Below are positions 11,663 to 21,868 of a stretch of DNA of 64,000 bases, piece after piece (the first letter of the stretch is position 1; every line of letters begins with the position of its first letter). Source of the stretch: Pseudozyma flocculosa PF-1 (Eukaryota > Basidiomycota > Ustilaginomycetes > Ustilaginales > Ustilaginaceae); the NCBI RefSeq assembly GCF_000417875.1, contig NW_006920882.1:455650-519649 (forward strand), in the 5' to 3' direction. Position numbers and translations under genes: made by a program. Under the pieces are notes generated by a model that did not search any database, was not told the DNA's origin, and saw nothing but the letters and a program-made list of their open reading frames with translations.

Positions 11663-13873
11663 TGATTGCCGCGGAACCCGCGTTGCGTTGCTTCGATTTC
11701 GACCTCTTGGACCCTGGCGCGCCCATCCCCTTGCATTTCGGATTGCGCGTCGCCTGCCTTGTCGCCCCCAACGACGCCCGCCCGTGCCATTTCCAAACAA
11801 ACGCGCCCTTGCATCGACCGGCATGGCGACCGCAACTTGACACCTGCTGCTGGCCCCCCTTCCTCGTCCATCGACCCATCGCTCCACCATCGCCCCACCG
11901 CCGCCGCCCGCCCGCCCTCCGACCGATGTTCCGGCACCACGTCCATTCGCTGCATCGATGCCATACCGACACTCGCCTGCCTCCTGGCGGCGGCTGGGCT
12001 GAACGCTCCCTGCTTGCTGCCTGCCTTCTTTGCCGGCAAAACCTCTCCCGCCTCGCCCCCTGACCTCTCCCCTCTCGCTGCCGCCGCTTGACGACATCGA
12101 CCAACGACGACGACGGCCACGGAACGCATACACTCGTCCCGCCCCCTTGCTTCGACGTATGCCCCGCTCCCCCATTCCGCCCAACTGACACCTGTCCTGG
12201 CATATCCTCATCCTCCGGACGATGCTGCGCTCCCGCCGTCACCCTTGCCCCCGGGTCGGGTTGCGGCTGCCCCCAATGCTCCTGGCGGGACCGACCACAC
12301 TCTTTTTGTGCGCTGTCATCCTAACCCCTTGCACCTTGCTTGGACGCTCGCAGCCAATCGACCTGCCTCGCCGCTCCCATTCGTAGAGCTGCCGACCAAC
12401 TTCCCCGAGCCTTCGTCTCGATCTGGCAAACGCGGAGTCCTCAACCTAGCCTGCCTGCGATCCCGCAGCAAACGTGAGTGCATGACCGATGCCCAGCCCA
12501 AAGCCAGGCAAAGCTCTCTTGCTCACCGCCTCCTACCCTCTCCCTCCCCCTCCTCTTCCCTTGGTACCGCCCATCGCCCGACCCCGCCGTCGAACCTGCG
12601 ATGGCCTCTGTCCGCGGATCCACTACTGCTGCCGCCTTCTGCACGCCCATCCTGCCCTTGCTTGCACGCGATGCCGCTGCCCGGTCTTGCTCGTCTCGTC
12701 GGACCGTACATGGCGCGCGTCTTTCCCTGCCGCCCGATGCTCCCGGGCCTCTGGACGCTGCCATTCCTGCACGGCTCTCCATTCCTCACGTGTCATCCAT
12801 GCTTCTCTCGCGCTCCCTCGCCCGCCCCAACCGACACCCACCGTATCGATGCCGACCGCCGCGACTCCGTCCTTGCATCCCTCGTCCTGCGCTCTTCGCC
12901 GACATGGATTCCGCCTCCGCCGCCGCCGCCGCCCCGCTTTTGAATCCCGCCAACAAACAAATGCCTTTGTCGTCGTCGGATGCTGCTGCTGCTGCTGCTG
13001 CTCCGGTAACGATGCTGCTGCCCTCGCCCCGCCCGGCCCCCTTGCTTTGCGGCCTTCATGGTTTCACGTCATTGCACGACTCGACTCGAATTCCCCTCCG
13101 GGACCCTTCCTTTTTCCGCGCCGCGCCCGCTCCGGATCGCTACGGCTGTCGACGCGTGGCCCCCTCCTCGCCCAACGCTACCGACACGCTCTATCACTTC
13201 CTCGGCCTCTTGCCCGCGCTTTGCCGTCGCCACCGATTGCCACTGCCGCTTCCTCGCCATTCCCGGGAACCTGTCACATTCCCGGTTGCAGACCTGCAGC
13301 ACAAGACGCGCCGGTCAAGTTCTTGCTTGCGCCCGCGCCTTGCCCCGCTCTTGCACTTGCTCTAGCAAGATCAGTCACGGTCCAGCCCATCATATACAAT
13401 CGTCGGAACGTACATCGACTAGGCTCGCAGCGCCCGTCTCCCCTCCCGCCGGCCTCCATACCGAACAGCCGGACCCTCGATCTGCACCTGCACCTGTCCC
13501 GTCAATACCGCGCTCGCCTCGACACGCACATCGTTTGACGATCTCAAGACGTCACTTGGCCATCGTTCCTCGCCACCTGCACACCTTGACCTCGATCTCC
13601 CACCTTCCTCCTCTCGACCGACGCACGCGCTTGCTGCGACAGGTGAGTGCCCCGGCTCGCTGGTCCCTGCACATTCTCTGCCAGTCGCGGTACGGCCCGC
13701 AGCTCGTCTCCGGCACGCTGCGCCGCTCGGCATGGCCTCTTGCCCTCTCTTGCGCCCACGCCGTCTCAGCTGGCAGCCTTTCGGGTGGCACCACCACACC
13801 AGCCCGTTGCTCGGCTAGCGTTGGCGGCGGTCAGGCTACGAGGCGTTTCTGCGGCCGAGCTTATGACCCATCC

Positions 13874-13880
13874 TTTAAAA
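13874..13880 (+). promoter_or_regulatory. Possible TATA-like element (TTTAAAA) of the G1 cyclin gene
   Basis: TTTAAAA stands out in C-rich surroundings 428 bases upstream of the cyclin start chosen here. If used, it predicts a leader of roughly 400 bases. It would also place the in-frame ATG at 13888 at or before the transcription start, which argues for the start at 14308. Confidence 0.3.
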
Positions 13881-14307
13881 GGGGACCATGGCTTTATTGG
13901 CTTCAGCGGCATCCCATCTTCGTCCGAACCTCTCCATCACCGCCCCACTATCCCTCCCCCTCCCCCGTGCTTCAGCTGACCCCTCCCCTCCCCTTCCTGC
14001 CCTTCCCCTGCATCTCCATACCCACTCTCAACTCCTTATCGCTCTTTGCTGCTCGCTCGCTCGCCTGCCTCCTCGCACAACAACTACAACGCTCGCTATC
14101 GACACTCCTTCGGCTCTTCGCATCCGGCTTCCATTTCTCCAATCGCATCGTCTGTCATCGTCTCTGCACCACTGCGACCCGCCACATCCCCACCCGCGCG
14201 CCTTCGCCCATCATCTTCTACCTGGAACGACAGCATTCAAAACTCTGCCGCTCCTCACTCTCATCAGCCCCCTATCAGCCATCCAATCAGAAACGCGTCT
14301 AGCCAAC

Positions 14308-15909
14308 ATGCCGCCGTCGACCAGCAGCACCTCCTCGTCGGCAGGACGAAGGAACTCGTTCTACGCGCGCCACCACCGGAGCAACTCGGCCAACTCGACT
14401 GGCAGCGCGTCGAGCTCCAAGGGCAAGTCGTCTTCTCGGACGAGGAACCCGTCGCCCCTTGGCCTGAGCAAGCAGCAGACTGCCGTCCTCCTTGCCGCCT
14501 CGACCGCCTCGAAACGCTCGTCGATCAGCTCTACCGCCTCCTCTTCGACCTCGGTGGCCTCGACATCCACCTTTGCCACTTCTGGCCCCTCGACCTCGGC
14601 AGCGGCCATTGCTGGCGCTGAGCCGCGCAACATGCTGCTCGAGGACGAGTATCAGGACGAGGTCATCGCCCACATGCACACCATGGAGACGCAGACGATG
14701 GCGTCGATCGAGCTCATGGACGTCCAGCCGGAGCTGCGGTGGTTCATGCGTCCCTACTTGGTGGATTTCCTCATCGAGATCCACCAGACCTTTCGCCTGC
14801 GGCCCGAGACGCTCTTTCTCACGATGAACATAGTCGACCGATACGTGTCGAAGCGCATCGTCTACAAGCGCCACTACCAGCTCGTGGGCTGCGCAGCGCT
14901 CCTCATCGCGGCCAAGTTCGAGGACTCCAAGGACCGCGTCCCCTCGGTGGGCGACCTCAGCCAGATGTGCTGCAACGCGTACGACGAGAGCGCCTTTACC
15001 CAGATGGAGGGCCACGTCCTCTCGACGATTGGCTGGACCCTTGGCCACCCTACCGCCGAGGCGTGGCTGCGCATCGAAAGCGCTCGCGCCAAGGAGGACA
15101 TCAAGACGCTCAACGCAGCGCGCTTCCTCCTCGAGGCGAGCCTCTTCCAGCGCGAGTTCATCGGCGTCACTTCGTCAGCCCTGACTCGCGGCGCCCTGAT
15201 CCTCGCGCGCCTCATCTGCGGCCAGACGTCGCGCCTCCACCGCGCTGCCGTGACCGAGGAGCAGGAGGAGGCGGCCAACAGCGCCGCCCAGATGCTCGAC
15301 GCCTACCTGGTCGAGAGCCTGCAGGACCTCTCGGTCATCCTCGTCAAGAAGCACTCGCACTCGCACTTTTCCAACGCCTCGACGCTCGTCTGCGACTGGT
15401 ACCGCGCCCGCGCCGCGGCCGCCGCCGCTCCCGCCGGCCTGCTGCCTGCACAGGCGCTTCGGTCGGGCGAGGGCCGCAACGGAGCCGAGGTCGATGAGGA
15501 CGAGGACGACGACGAGGATGTCGAGGACGACGACTCGATGTGCTCGCGCTCGACGACGCCATCGTCGATGCTCTCGACTCCGTCCCGCTCGATGGACGAG
15601 GACGAGGACGACGAGGACGAGATGCCCGTCACGCCGCTCTCGCTCTACTCGCTCCACGACCCTCTGAGCTCGGCCGCCGCCGCCGCCGTGTCCAACATGT
15701 CGGTCGACCGCGCAGCCTCGGTGCACCACCGCGGCGCAGCCTCCGAGGCGGGCAAGGAGAACCGCCCTCACCACCAGCACCACCATTACGCGGCCGCAGC
15801 CGAGCGACAGCAGAAGCCGGCGCCGGTCAACGTCAAGGCGCCGACGATTGTCGTCTCCGAGTCGAGGCCCGCGCTCAGCGCCATGCCATCGTGGCAGTGC
15901 AACGTCTAA
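14308..15909 (+). CDS. G1 cyclin (Cln type)
   Basis: Cyclin that would bind and activate the Cdc28/Cdk1-type kinase at START. It is a single exon of 533 aa. Residues 1-107 are Ser/Thr/Ala-rich with possible phosphosites. The cyclin box runs from about 108 to 330: 'YQDEVIAHMHTMETQTM', then 'RPYLVDFLIEIHQTFRL' (the MRxxLVDW-type signature with Phe instead of Trp), 'LFLTMNIVDRYVSKR', 'LVGCAALLIAAKFED' and 'FTQMEGHVLSTIGWTL'. The tail (from about 370) is acidic (EVDEDEDDDEDVEDDD) and rich in Ser/Thr-Pro, PEST-like, as expected for an unstable G1 cyclin. No B-type destruction box was seen in the N-terminus. Resemblance is to fungal Cln1/Cln3-type cyclins rather than B-types or PHO80-types. The frame stays open upstream to an ATG at 13888 (adding 140 residues). 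The start at 14308 was chosen because the extra segment is low-complexity leader-like sequence. Confidence 0.88.
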   Translation: MPPSTSSTSSSAGRRNSFYARHHRSNSANSTGSASSSKGKSSSRTRNPSPLGLSKQQTAVLLAASTASKRSSISSTASSSTSVASTSTFATSGPSTSAAAIAGAEPRNMLLEDEYQDEVIAHMHTMETQTMASIELMDVQPELRWFMRPYLVDFLIEIHQTFRLRPETLFLTMNIVDRYVSKRIVYKRHYQLVGCAALLIAAKFEDSKDRVPSVGDLSQMCCNAYDESAFTQMEGHVLSTIGWTLGHPTAEAWLRIESARAKEDIKTLNAARFLLEASLFQREFIGVTSSALTRGALILARLICGQTSRLHRAAVTEEQEEAANSAAQMLDAYLVESLQDLSVILVKKHSHSHFSNASTLVCDWYRARAAAAAAPAGLLPAQALRSGEGRNGAEVDEDEDDDEDVEDDDSMCSRSTTPSSMLSTPSRSMDEDEDDEDEMPVTPLSLYSLHDPLSSAAAAAVSNMSVDRAASVHHRGAASEAGKENRPHHQHHHYAAAAERQQKPAPVNVKAPTIVVSESRPALSAMPSWQCNV

Positions 15910-17141
15910 TCGCGCGCACGCGCGCGCTTTGATCCCGACGCCGGGAGATGAGAACAAGAAGAAGAAGAAAAGCAAAAGAACGTCACCGCCCACCGTCGTG
16001 TTCAGTCCAAGCCTTCAGCCAAGCATTCGGTCCGGCCCTTTGCCAAACCCATCAAGATAGAGCCCAGCATCCCCCCGCCCCCACCCTTTTCCATCCTGCC
16101 CCGCCACCCCCCTTTCCTGGCGTCCCGCGACTTTTTGGGCTGGCTCGGCCCGCCTCGGCTCGGTCCGACGACGACGACGACGACGACGACGACGATGACT
16201 TCAACGACGGCGGCGGCTTCCACCGACGACCGACGAGCACCCTAGGCATACACAGACGCACGCACGCACCCGCCCACACTTGAGCGCCGCAGCAGACACA
16301 GACAGACCCATCGATCCGTTACATCTATATACCCCCACTACGCCTTCTTGAAGCCCGCCCCCCAACCCCTTTCAAACGCCATGCCCCTCTCCATAGCATC
16401 CCTTGTCCCCTTAATCCCCCCCTTCGATTTACTCCCGACTCCTCGTCGCTCCTTTTCGGTTCTTTTCGTCGGAGGGATCCCTTGCCCGCTCCTATCTGCC
16501 CCACCGACCGCACCTGCTGTATTACTAGATGGCCGGCCGTCCCCCACCTTCCTGGTAGGGGGTTAGGGTTCTGGCCCGGCTTCGTAATCTCGACTGCTTT
16601 GCAGCACGCTCCTCAGACTGAACGATGGATGCGTGCCCGGCGCGCGGGGCCCGGCTCTTTGCACTTGACGTGCAGACGGACGCGCGCCAAGGTGAGGCAG
16701 GGCGCTCTGTGCCTCGCCACCGCCGATCGTCCTCTGCCCGACCGTAGCGACTCGCCCGCCTGGCCTTTGACCGCCCGCCCTCCCTTCGCTTTGACGCAAC
16801 ATCGCATCGCGTCGATCAAACGAGGATGGACAGGGCCGGTCCCGCCGACGAGGAGATTTCAAGAAAGGTTCCGCACGAGGCCACACGACGGGCCGCGGCA
16901 TCATCCCCCCTTCCGCTACCGGTCTGCTGATCGTCGGACCAACGCCATGAGGGCGTCGACACATACGGCTTGACACCCTGACAAGACTACAACCAATGAC
17001 TGTTCTTTTTGCAAGCGTGTCGCAGCAGGTTCGCGCAGCGACAAACGAGACGAACCTGCATCTGGTTCAATCCCCCCAATCTCGAGTACCTGGTCATGCT
17101 GCCAGGGCTGGCATGACCTGGCAAGGGGTGGGCCGCGCGGT
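15910..17141. other. Intergenic between convergent G1 cyclin and PER1
   Basis: About 1.2 kb holding the two 3' untranslated regions. It includes an A-rich run at 15952-15978, a (GAC)9 microsatellite, and a G-rich 'taggggg ttaggg' patch at about 16555-16569. No gene was recognised; the small frames present show no conserved features. Confidence 0.5.
16167..16193. repeat. (GAC)9 microsatellite
   Basis: Nine GAC triplets followed by GATGAC, about 260 bases past the cyclin stop codon and probably in its 3' untranslated region. Confidence 0.9.
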
Positions 17142-18815
17142 CTAGACGCGGGCGCGCTCGCCGAGCTCCCTGGCCTTTTCCCTCTCGCGTTCCGTCATGC
17201 CCGTCGGCGCGGTGCCCAGCTCGATGCCCGTCGAGCTGGCCGTATCCGCCCTCGTCCCGCCGCCGAGGCCGCCGCCGACGCCGCTGCCCGAAAAGCCCGC
17301 GCGGTTGGCGAGGTCGTTGAGCTTGGCCGTGAGCGCGTTGAGCTCCATGTTCTGCGCCAGCACCGCCGCGCGCCCCTTGAGCCGGTCGCTGGCCCACTCG
17401 CGGGCCTGCCCGAGCGCCGTGGCGGCGTGCTTGGCCACGTCGGGCGCCTGGAGCGCGTCGCCGAGCCACCACCCCGTGCTGACGCACTCGCGCGCATCGT
17501 CGGCCAGCCAGCGGTACCACATCTCGCTGATGGGCACCGTGGCCAGGTGCCAGAGCGAGTGGGCGTCGAGGAATCGGAGGATGGGCGGGAAGTCGAGCAC
17601 CTCGAGCAGCGCCGCCGCCGTCATGAGGCCCAGCAGCAGCTGCAGCCGCCGGCGGGCGCGCAGCGACGACGACGGCGGTCCGATGCTCGTCACAACGGGG
17701 ACGGGCGGTGTCGACCCGCCGTTGGGCGTCGCGAGCGCGGATGGCGGCTTCGACGCCCGCAACGCCGCACGCGAGGCGGCCGAACGGTCGGCGATGACGT
17801 TGCTCGGGAAGGTCGAGGGCCGCAACGAGTAGATGAGCCAGAGGGCGTTGTGGGCGAGGCCGACGCAGACGTTGGCGGTCATGTTGTAGGCGTAGTCGAA
17901 GCGGCCGACGGAGAGGTAGAGGATGTGGAGCGCGAGCGCGGCGACGCACGAGCGCTGCAGGACGCGGAAGCCCGCGGTGCCCGGCGACAGGCGGAAGAGG
18001 CGGCAGACGCTGAAAAAGAAGCCGCTGAGGATGACGGCGCCGGCGCTGAAGTAGTCCATCTTTTCGGTGAAGTGCTTGTCGCGGGTGTGGAAGACGGCCG
18101 ACCAGAGCCAGGCATTGATGCTGATGAGGGTGTGGATGATGTAGACGAGCTTGAGCGGGAAGGCGTCGGGCAGCTGCTTGCGGAACATGAGGAGCGCCTT
18201 TAGCTGGACGCGGAGGTTGAGCAGGCTAAAGATGACGCTGAGTGGCTCCTGGGCGCCGAGGAAGCGCACAAAGACCCACTTGCCGTGGTACTGGACCATC
18301 TGCTTCTGTACAGGCCGCAGCTGTGCCAGGCGCTCCTCGACCATCTCTTGGGCCTTTGCCGAGGACGACGAGGCCGAGAGGGTACCTGCCTGGACCATGA
18401 CGTCGGCTGCGTGCTGTGCATCGAGGCGGATCTTTTGTACGCGCGCTGCTGCGTCGTTTGTGACCATGTGGGTGCAGTGGTACTTGCAGTCGTCCTCGCA
18501 GGTCCACTTTGTGACGCGGAGGATCCAGGGCAGGCGGTGCGCCGTTAGGACGCCGTCGTCGATGTGGTCGCGGCACAGGTCGGCTGTGCACGAGGCGACG
18601 CAATCTTTGTACTCTGGTGAGCGGTCTCCTTGGGATGCCAGCGCCGGGCGGGGGACGAGGCAGAGGATGCCGACGAGCAGTAGGAGGGTGAGGTGGTGCC
18701 ATGGCAAGGATGCGCTGGTGCGGTGGCCACGCCTTGTCCTACGGCGGTGCTGGGATGCGGGACGATGCCGTGGCGTGTGGCGGTCGAAGGCGGGCCCGCG
18801 ACGGGGAGCCGTCAT
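17142..18815 (-). CDS. PER1: PER1-family GPI-anchor remodelling protein
   Basis: PER1/PGAP3 family protein. In yeast it is an ER membrane enzyme needed to remove the unsaturated sn-2 acyl chain from GPI anchors so they can be remodelled. It is a single exon of 557 aa from the first ATG in frame (18815). A basic n-region of about 40 residues precedes a hydrophobic signal or anchor segment (residues 41-60). The Cys-rich lumenal part follows (CVASCTADLCRDH, CEDDCKYHC), then 'YHGKWVFVRFLGAQEPLSVIFSLLN'. Several membrane spans carry family motifs, including 'NAWLWSAVFHTRD', 'TEKMDYFSAGA' and 'NVCVGLAHNALWLIYS'. The Asp and His residues fit the CREST hydrolase superfamily. The family is usually about 320-360 aa. 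Here an extra Ser/Pro-rich loop (about residues 370-410) and a long Gly/Ala-rich C-terminal tail make up the excess. The gene is divergent from the cysteine synthase gene. Confidence 0.9.
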   Translation of the reverse strand: MTAPRRGPAFDRHTPRHRPASQHRRRTRRGHRTSASLPWHHLTLLLLVGILCLVPRPALASQGDRSPEYKDCVASCTADLCRDHIDDGVLTAHRLPWILRVTKWTCEDDCKYHCTHMVTNDAAARVQKIRLDAQHAADVMVQAGTLSASSSSAKAQEMVEERLAQLRPVQKQMVQYHGKWVFVRFLGAQEPLSVIFSLLNLRVQLKALLMFRKQLPDAFPLKLVYIIHTLISINAWLWSAVFHTRDKHFTEKMDYFSAGAVILSGFFFSVCRLFRLSPGTAGFRVLQRSCVAALALHILYLSVGRFDYAYNMTANVCVGLAHNALWLIYSLRPSTFPSNVIADRSAASRAALRASKPPSALATPNGGSTPPVPVVTSIGPPSSSLRARRRLQLLLGLMTAAALLEVLDFPPILRFLDAHSLWHLATVPISEMWYRWLADDARECVSTGWWLGDALQAPDVAKHAATALGQAREWASDRLKGRAAVLAQNMELNALTAKLNDLANRAGFSGSGVGGGLGGGTRADTASSTGIELGTAPTGMTEREREKARELGERARV

Positions 18816-19709
18816 GATTGTGGAATGCGAGGGTCGAGGATCGAGGCTGTGGGCCAGCCGGCGAGGTAAGGGGTGAGGGGCTGGGCCGAGCCTGGCTAAT
18901 GGGCGGATGGCAGCGAGGCGAAGCGGTAGGATGGAGGTAGCACAGCGCTGTGCCAAAGCACAAGAGGAGAGGATGAAGGTGATGGTAGCCTTGCTGCTGT
19001 TCCTGGGCTGCCTAGGGTGTTTGAGGCGTGTCGGCGCGGCGCGGATCGAGTGCTAAAGGTGAGAGAGAGTACGAGTGGGGATGGTGCTGCTGTTGGACCG
19101 ATTGGGTTGCCTTTGTGTATTCTAGGTTGGATCTCGAGGTGCGGGGGAGTAGCAATCGTGCGGCAAAGAGCGAGGTCGAGCAGGGGGGTGTTGATGGTGA
19201 AGATGGTGGTGATGGTGGTGGTGGTGGCGGCAGTGAGGGCGGGCGGGGGCGCGTCTTTGGTGCTCGATTGCATGGAAGCGGCCGAGGATGGAAGAATCAG
19301 CCTGCCTGCCAGGCCTGGGGCGCACCACGACGGGCCTCGAGACCTCTGGCTCGCCTGGGCCGGCCTGGCCATGCAGAATCGACGCCAACCCAGGGTCCAC
19401 CTCTCCTCTCCTCGCTCCCCGCTCCCCGCTCCTCGCTCCCCGCTCCCCAGCTCACCCACCACCACCCCCCGCCGCCGCCCCTCTGGCTTATCCAGCAAGC
19501 TAGCACAGAGAGAGCCTCGCCCATCCGCCGCGCAGAACTCGTCACGATCAACGTCGCCTCGTCGTCGCAGCTATCGCCACCCACCCGAGCTGCACCGTCC
19601 CAGATCGCATGGCCACACAGGCCTAGTCCATCAACCACACGCCCCTCGGCTTCCTTCCCTCCTCAGCCTCCCTACAGGCCATCGCCGACGACCGCCATTC
19701 GGCCGCACC
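18816..19709. other. Divergent promoter, PER1 / cysteine synthase
   Basis: About 890 bases shared as promoter by the two divergent genes. It includes a GT-rich tract (about 19190-19235, 'ggtggtgatggtgg') and a 'cccgctccccgctcctcgct' direct-repeat tract at about 19415-19450. Open frames crossing it are not conserved. Confidence 0.5.
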
Positions 19710-21789
19710 ATGTCGGCCTCGTCGAGCGGCCAGCACCTCTCCTTCTGGTCCAACTTCCTCGCCCATCACCGCAGGTCCACCTTCTTCCTCGGTCTCTGCA
19801 CCGGCCTCGTCCTCGGCCTCGGCTCCCTCACCTCGGTCTTCTACCTCGCCGAAAAGCGCGAGCGCAAGAGGCGAAGGCGCCGCCTGCGCGCCTACGGCCT
19901 CGACGACGACGACGAGGATGAACGCCTCCGCAGGGAAATCAGGGGCCGCGACTCGATCCAGATCAGGAGCGGTCAGGTGGTCCGCGGCATCGAGGGCCTC
20001 ATCGGCAACACGCCCCTCATGCGCATCAACAGCCTCTCGGACCTCACCGGTTGCGAGATCCTCGGAAAGGCAGAGTTCCTCAACCCCGCTGGAAGCCCAA
20101 AGGACCGCGTCGCCCTCCAGATCCTAAACGACGCAGAGGAAGAGGGTCTCCTCCATCCGAACACTGGCAGCTGCATCTTTGAAGGCACCGTCGGCTCCAC
20201 CGGCATCTCGCTCGCCACACTGGCAAGAGCAAAAGGTTACCGCTGCTCAATCGTGAGTCGAGTCGGGTAGAGCACAGTGGCTGGCTCCTCTGCTCGTGAC
20301 GGTGGCATCGCTGACGTGCTCACCCTCGGCCCTCCTTCCCCCCCGCGTTCCTCGCGCCCCCCCCTGCCTACCTCAGGTCATCCCCGACGACGTGGCAAGA
20401 GAAAAGGTCGAGGTTCTGCGCAAGCTCGGAGCAGAGATCGAGTCTGTCCGTCCGCGCGGCATCGTCGATCCCCGGCACGTAAGTAGCGCACCCTTCCAGC
20501 ATTTGGCCGCAGCCGACAGAGCACCGTGGCTGACGAGTTGCCCCCCTATCCTCGTTGCGGCGCCAGTTTGTCAACGAGGCGCGCGCGCGGGCCGAAGCGT
20601 TCGGCGACGTCGAACTCGTTGGTCCGCACGCCGATGCCCTGGGTGCGGGCTACCACTTCAAGTCCGAGAGCGGCGATGAGGGCGGCCAGGGCGTCGGCGA
20701 CGATATCCACCGGAGTGACCTCGTCGTCTCGTCTAAGTCGACGCGCATCGACGGGCAAGACGACGAGCTCGAAAAGCGTCCGCGCGGCTTCTTTGCTGAT
20801 CAGGTGAGCTGCCGTGACATCCTCGCACTTGGGGTTAAGAGCGTTGGCTGCAAAAAGCCTGCGCTGACAGATGGCTGCCGTCTATCTTTCTCTTCCGTCC
20901 GTCTGGCACAGTTTGAAAACCCGTCCAACTTCTGGGCGCACTACAGCAACACGGGCCCCGAAATCTGGCGGCAGACGGGCGGGCTGCTGGACGCCTTTGT
21001 CGCGGGCGCGGGTACCGGCGGGACGCTGAGCGGATGCGCGGCCTACTTGAAGCGCGAGTCGTGCAGCAACGAGGGCGGGCGGCGGCACTTTCTCAACGGC
21101 CCGCGGGCGCACGGCGAGGTGCGCGTGGTGCTGGCGGACCCGCAGGGATCGGGGCTGTACAACAAGGTCAAGTTCGGCGTCATGTACAGCCCCACCGAGG
21201 CGGAGGGCAAGCGGCGCAGGCACCAGGTCGACTCGGTCGTAGAGGGCATCGGCATCAACCGCATCACCAAGAACCTCGAAATGGGACTCCAGTGCGTCGA
21301 CGATGCCGTCAGGGTATCGGACGATGAGGCGGCCAGGATGGGCAGGTGGCTCGTCCTGAAGTGAGTAGGCCCGACAAGGCCCCGCCCCGAGCGCGACATC
21401 GACGCTGGACGAAGCACTGACATTTCGGCATCATCCCCTTTCGACCGGCTCCCCAGCGATGGCCTCTTCCTGGGCTCATCGTCGGCCGTCAATTGCGTGG
21501 CGGCGGTGCGCACCGCGCTGCGCCTCAAAAAGGAACGCGGCAGCGACCCGCCACCCGTCGTCGTGACTATCCTGTGCGTAACCTGCCAAGGTCGACGGTC
21601 GTTTCGATTCGAGCGATCTCCTCGCCCGCTCGCTGACACAGATCATCTGCCCACGCCCTTCGCCCCCGCTCCGCCAGCTGCGACTCTGGCGCGCGTCATC
21701 TGTCCAAGTTCCACGACGACGACGCCTTGAAGCGCCTGGGCGTCGATGCCGGCAGCAGCGACATTTCCGACATTTTGCAAGAGGACTGA
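19710..21789 (+). CDS. Membrane-anchored cysteine synthase-like PLP enzyme (6 exons)
   Basis: Fold-type II PLP enzyme of the O-acetylserine sulfhydrylase/cystathionine beta-synthase family. It most resembles the membrane-bound fungal branch that includes yeast mitochondrial outer-membrane Mcy1 (YGR012W). Exons are 19710-20252, 20377-20478, 20567-20803, 20912-21360, 21457-21573 and 21678-21789, giving 519 aa. A transmembrane helix (about residues 23-46) is followed by a very basic stretch ([10 protein letters not shown]) and an acidic one. The catalytic domain begins '[14 protein letters not shown]'. The PLP lysine is K131 in 'NPAGSPKDR'. The phosphate-binding loop reads 'GTVGSTG' instead of the usual TSGNTG. 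'[10 protein letters not shown]' and '[10 protein letters not shown]' follow. About 35 extra residues (encoded by exon 3) separate 'LGAGYHF' from '[11 protein letters not shown]'. Whether it makes cysteine or has another role cannot be judged from sequence. Confidence 0.9.
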
Positions 21790-21868
21790 GGCGGTTTTGA
21801 ATACAAAATAGCTGGAGGCTAGGCTGCTCCTGCCCTTCGTAGATTGATCGGCCGTAGAGACGAACCAA

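Larger units (their letters stand above)
9983..14307. other. Pyrimidine-rich upstream region and leader of the G1 cyclin gene
   Basis: The + strand is markedly C/T-rich, especially from about 12,000 to 14,300, with long runs such as those at 13950-14030. Overlapping open frames arise because stop codons are rare in C-rich sequence; none shows conserved domains. The position directly upstream of a G1 cyclin suggests a long promoter and/or a long 5' untranslated leader. Pyrimidine-rich DNA just upstream of the start is common in fungal promoters. Introns within a long leader are possible but cannot be proved here. Confidence 0.5.

Noticed and set aside
11472..11840. Possible poly-Asp protein encoded over the (GAC)19 tract
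   Set aside because: The frame exists only because of the microsatellite; flanking residues show nothing conserved.
10331..13538. Several frames of 230-350 codons in C-rich DNA upstream of the cyclin
   Set aside because: C-rich sequence rarely forms stop codons. Translations are Pro/Ser/Arg/His-rich without conserved blocks, and frames overlap heavily.
13152..14298. ACGCGT (MCB-like) sites at 13152 and 14293 upstream of the cyclin
   Set aside because: The hexamer is expected often in DNA this GC-rich, and it also occurs inside exons (for example MRE11 near 36610). The 14293 copy is only ten bases from the start codon. No clustering supports a cell-cycle promoter claim.
16555..16570. Telomere-like 'taggggg ttaggg' patch
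   Set aside because: A single TTAGGG in a G-rich patch, with no tandem array; internal and isolated.
18816..18956. N-terminal extension of PER1 by 47 codons
   Set aside because: The first codon would be TTG, not ATG; the first in-frame ATG is at 18815.
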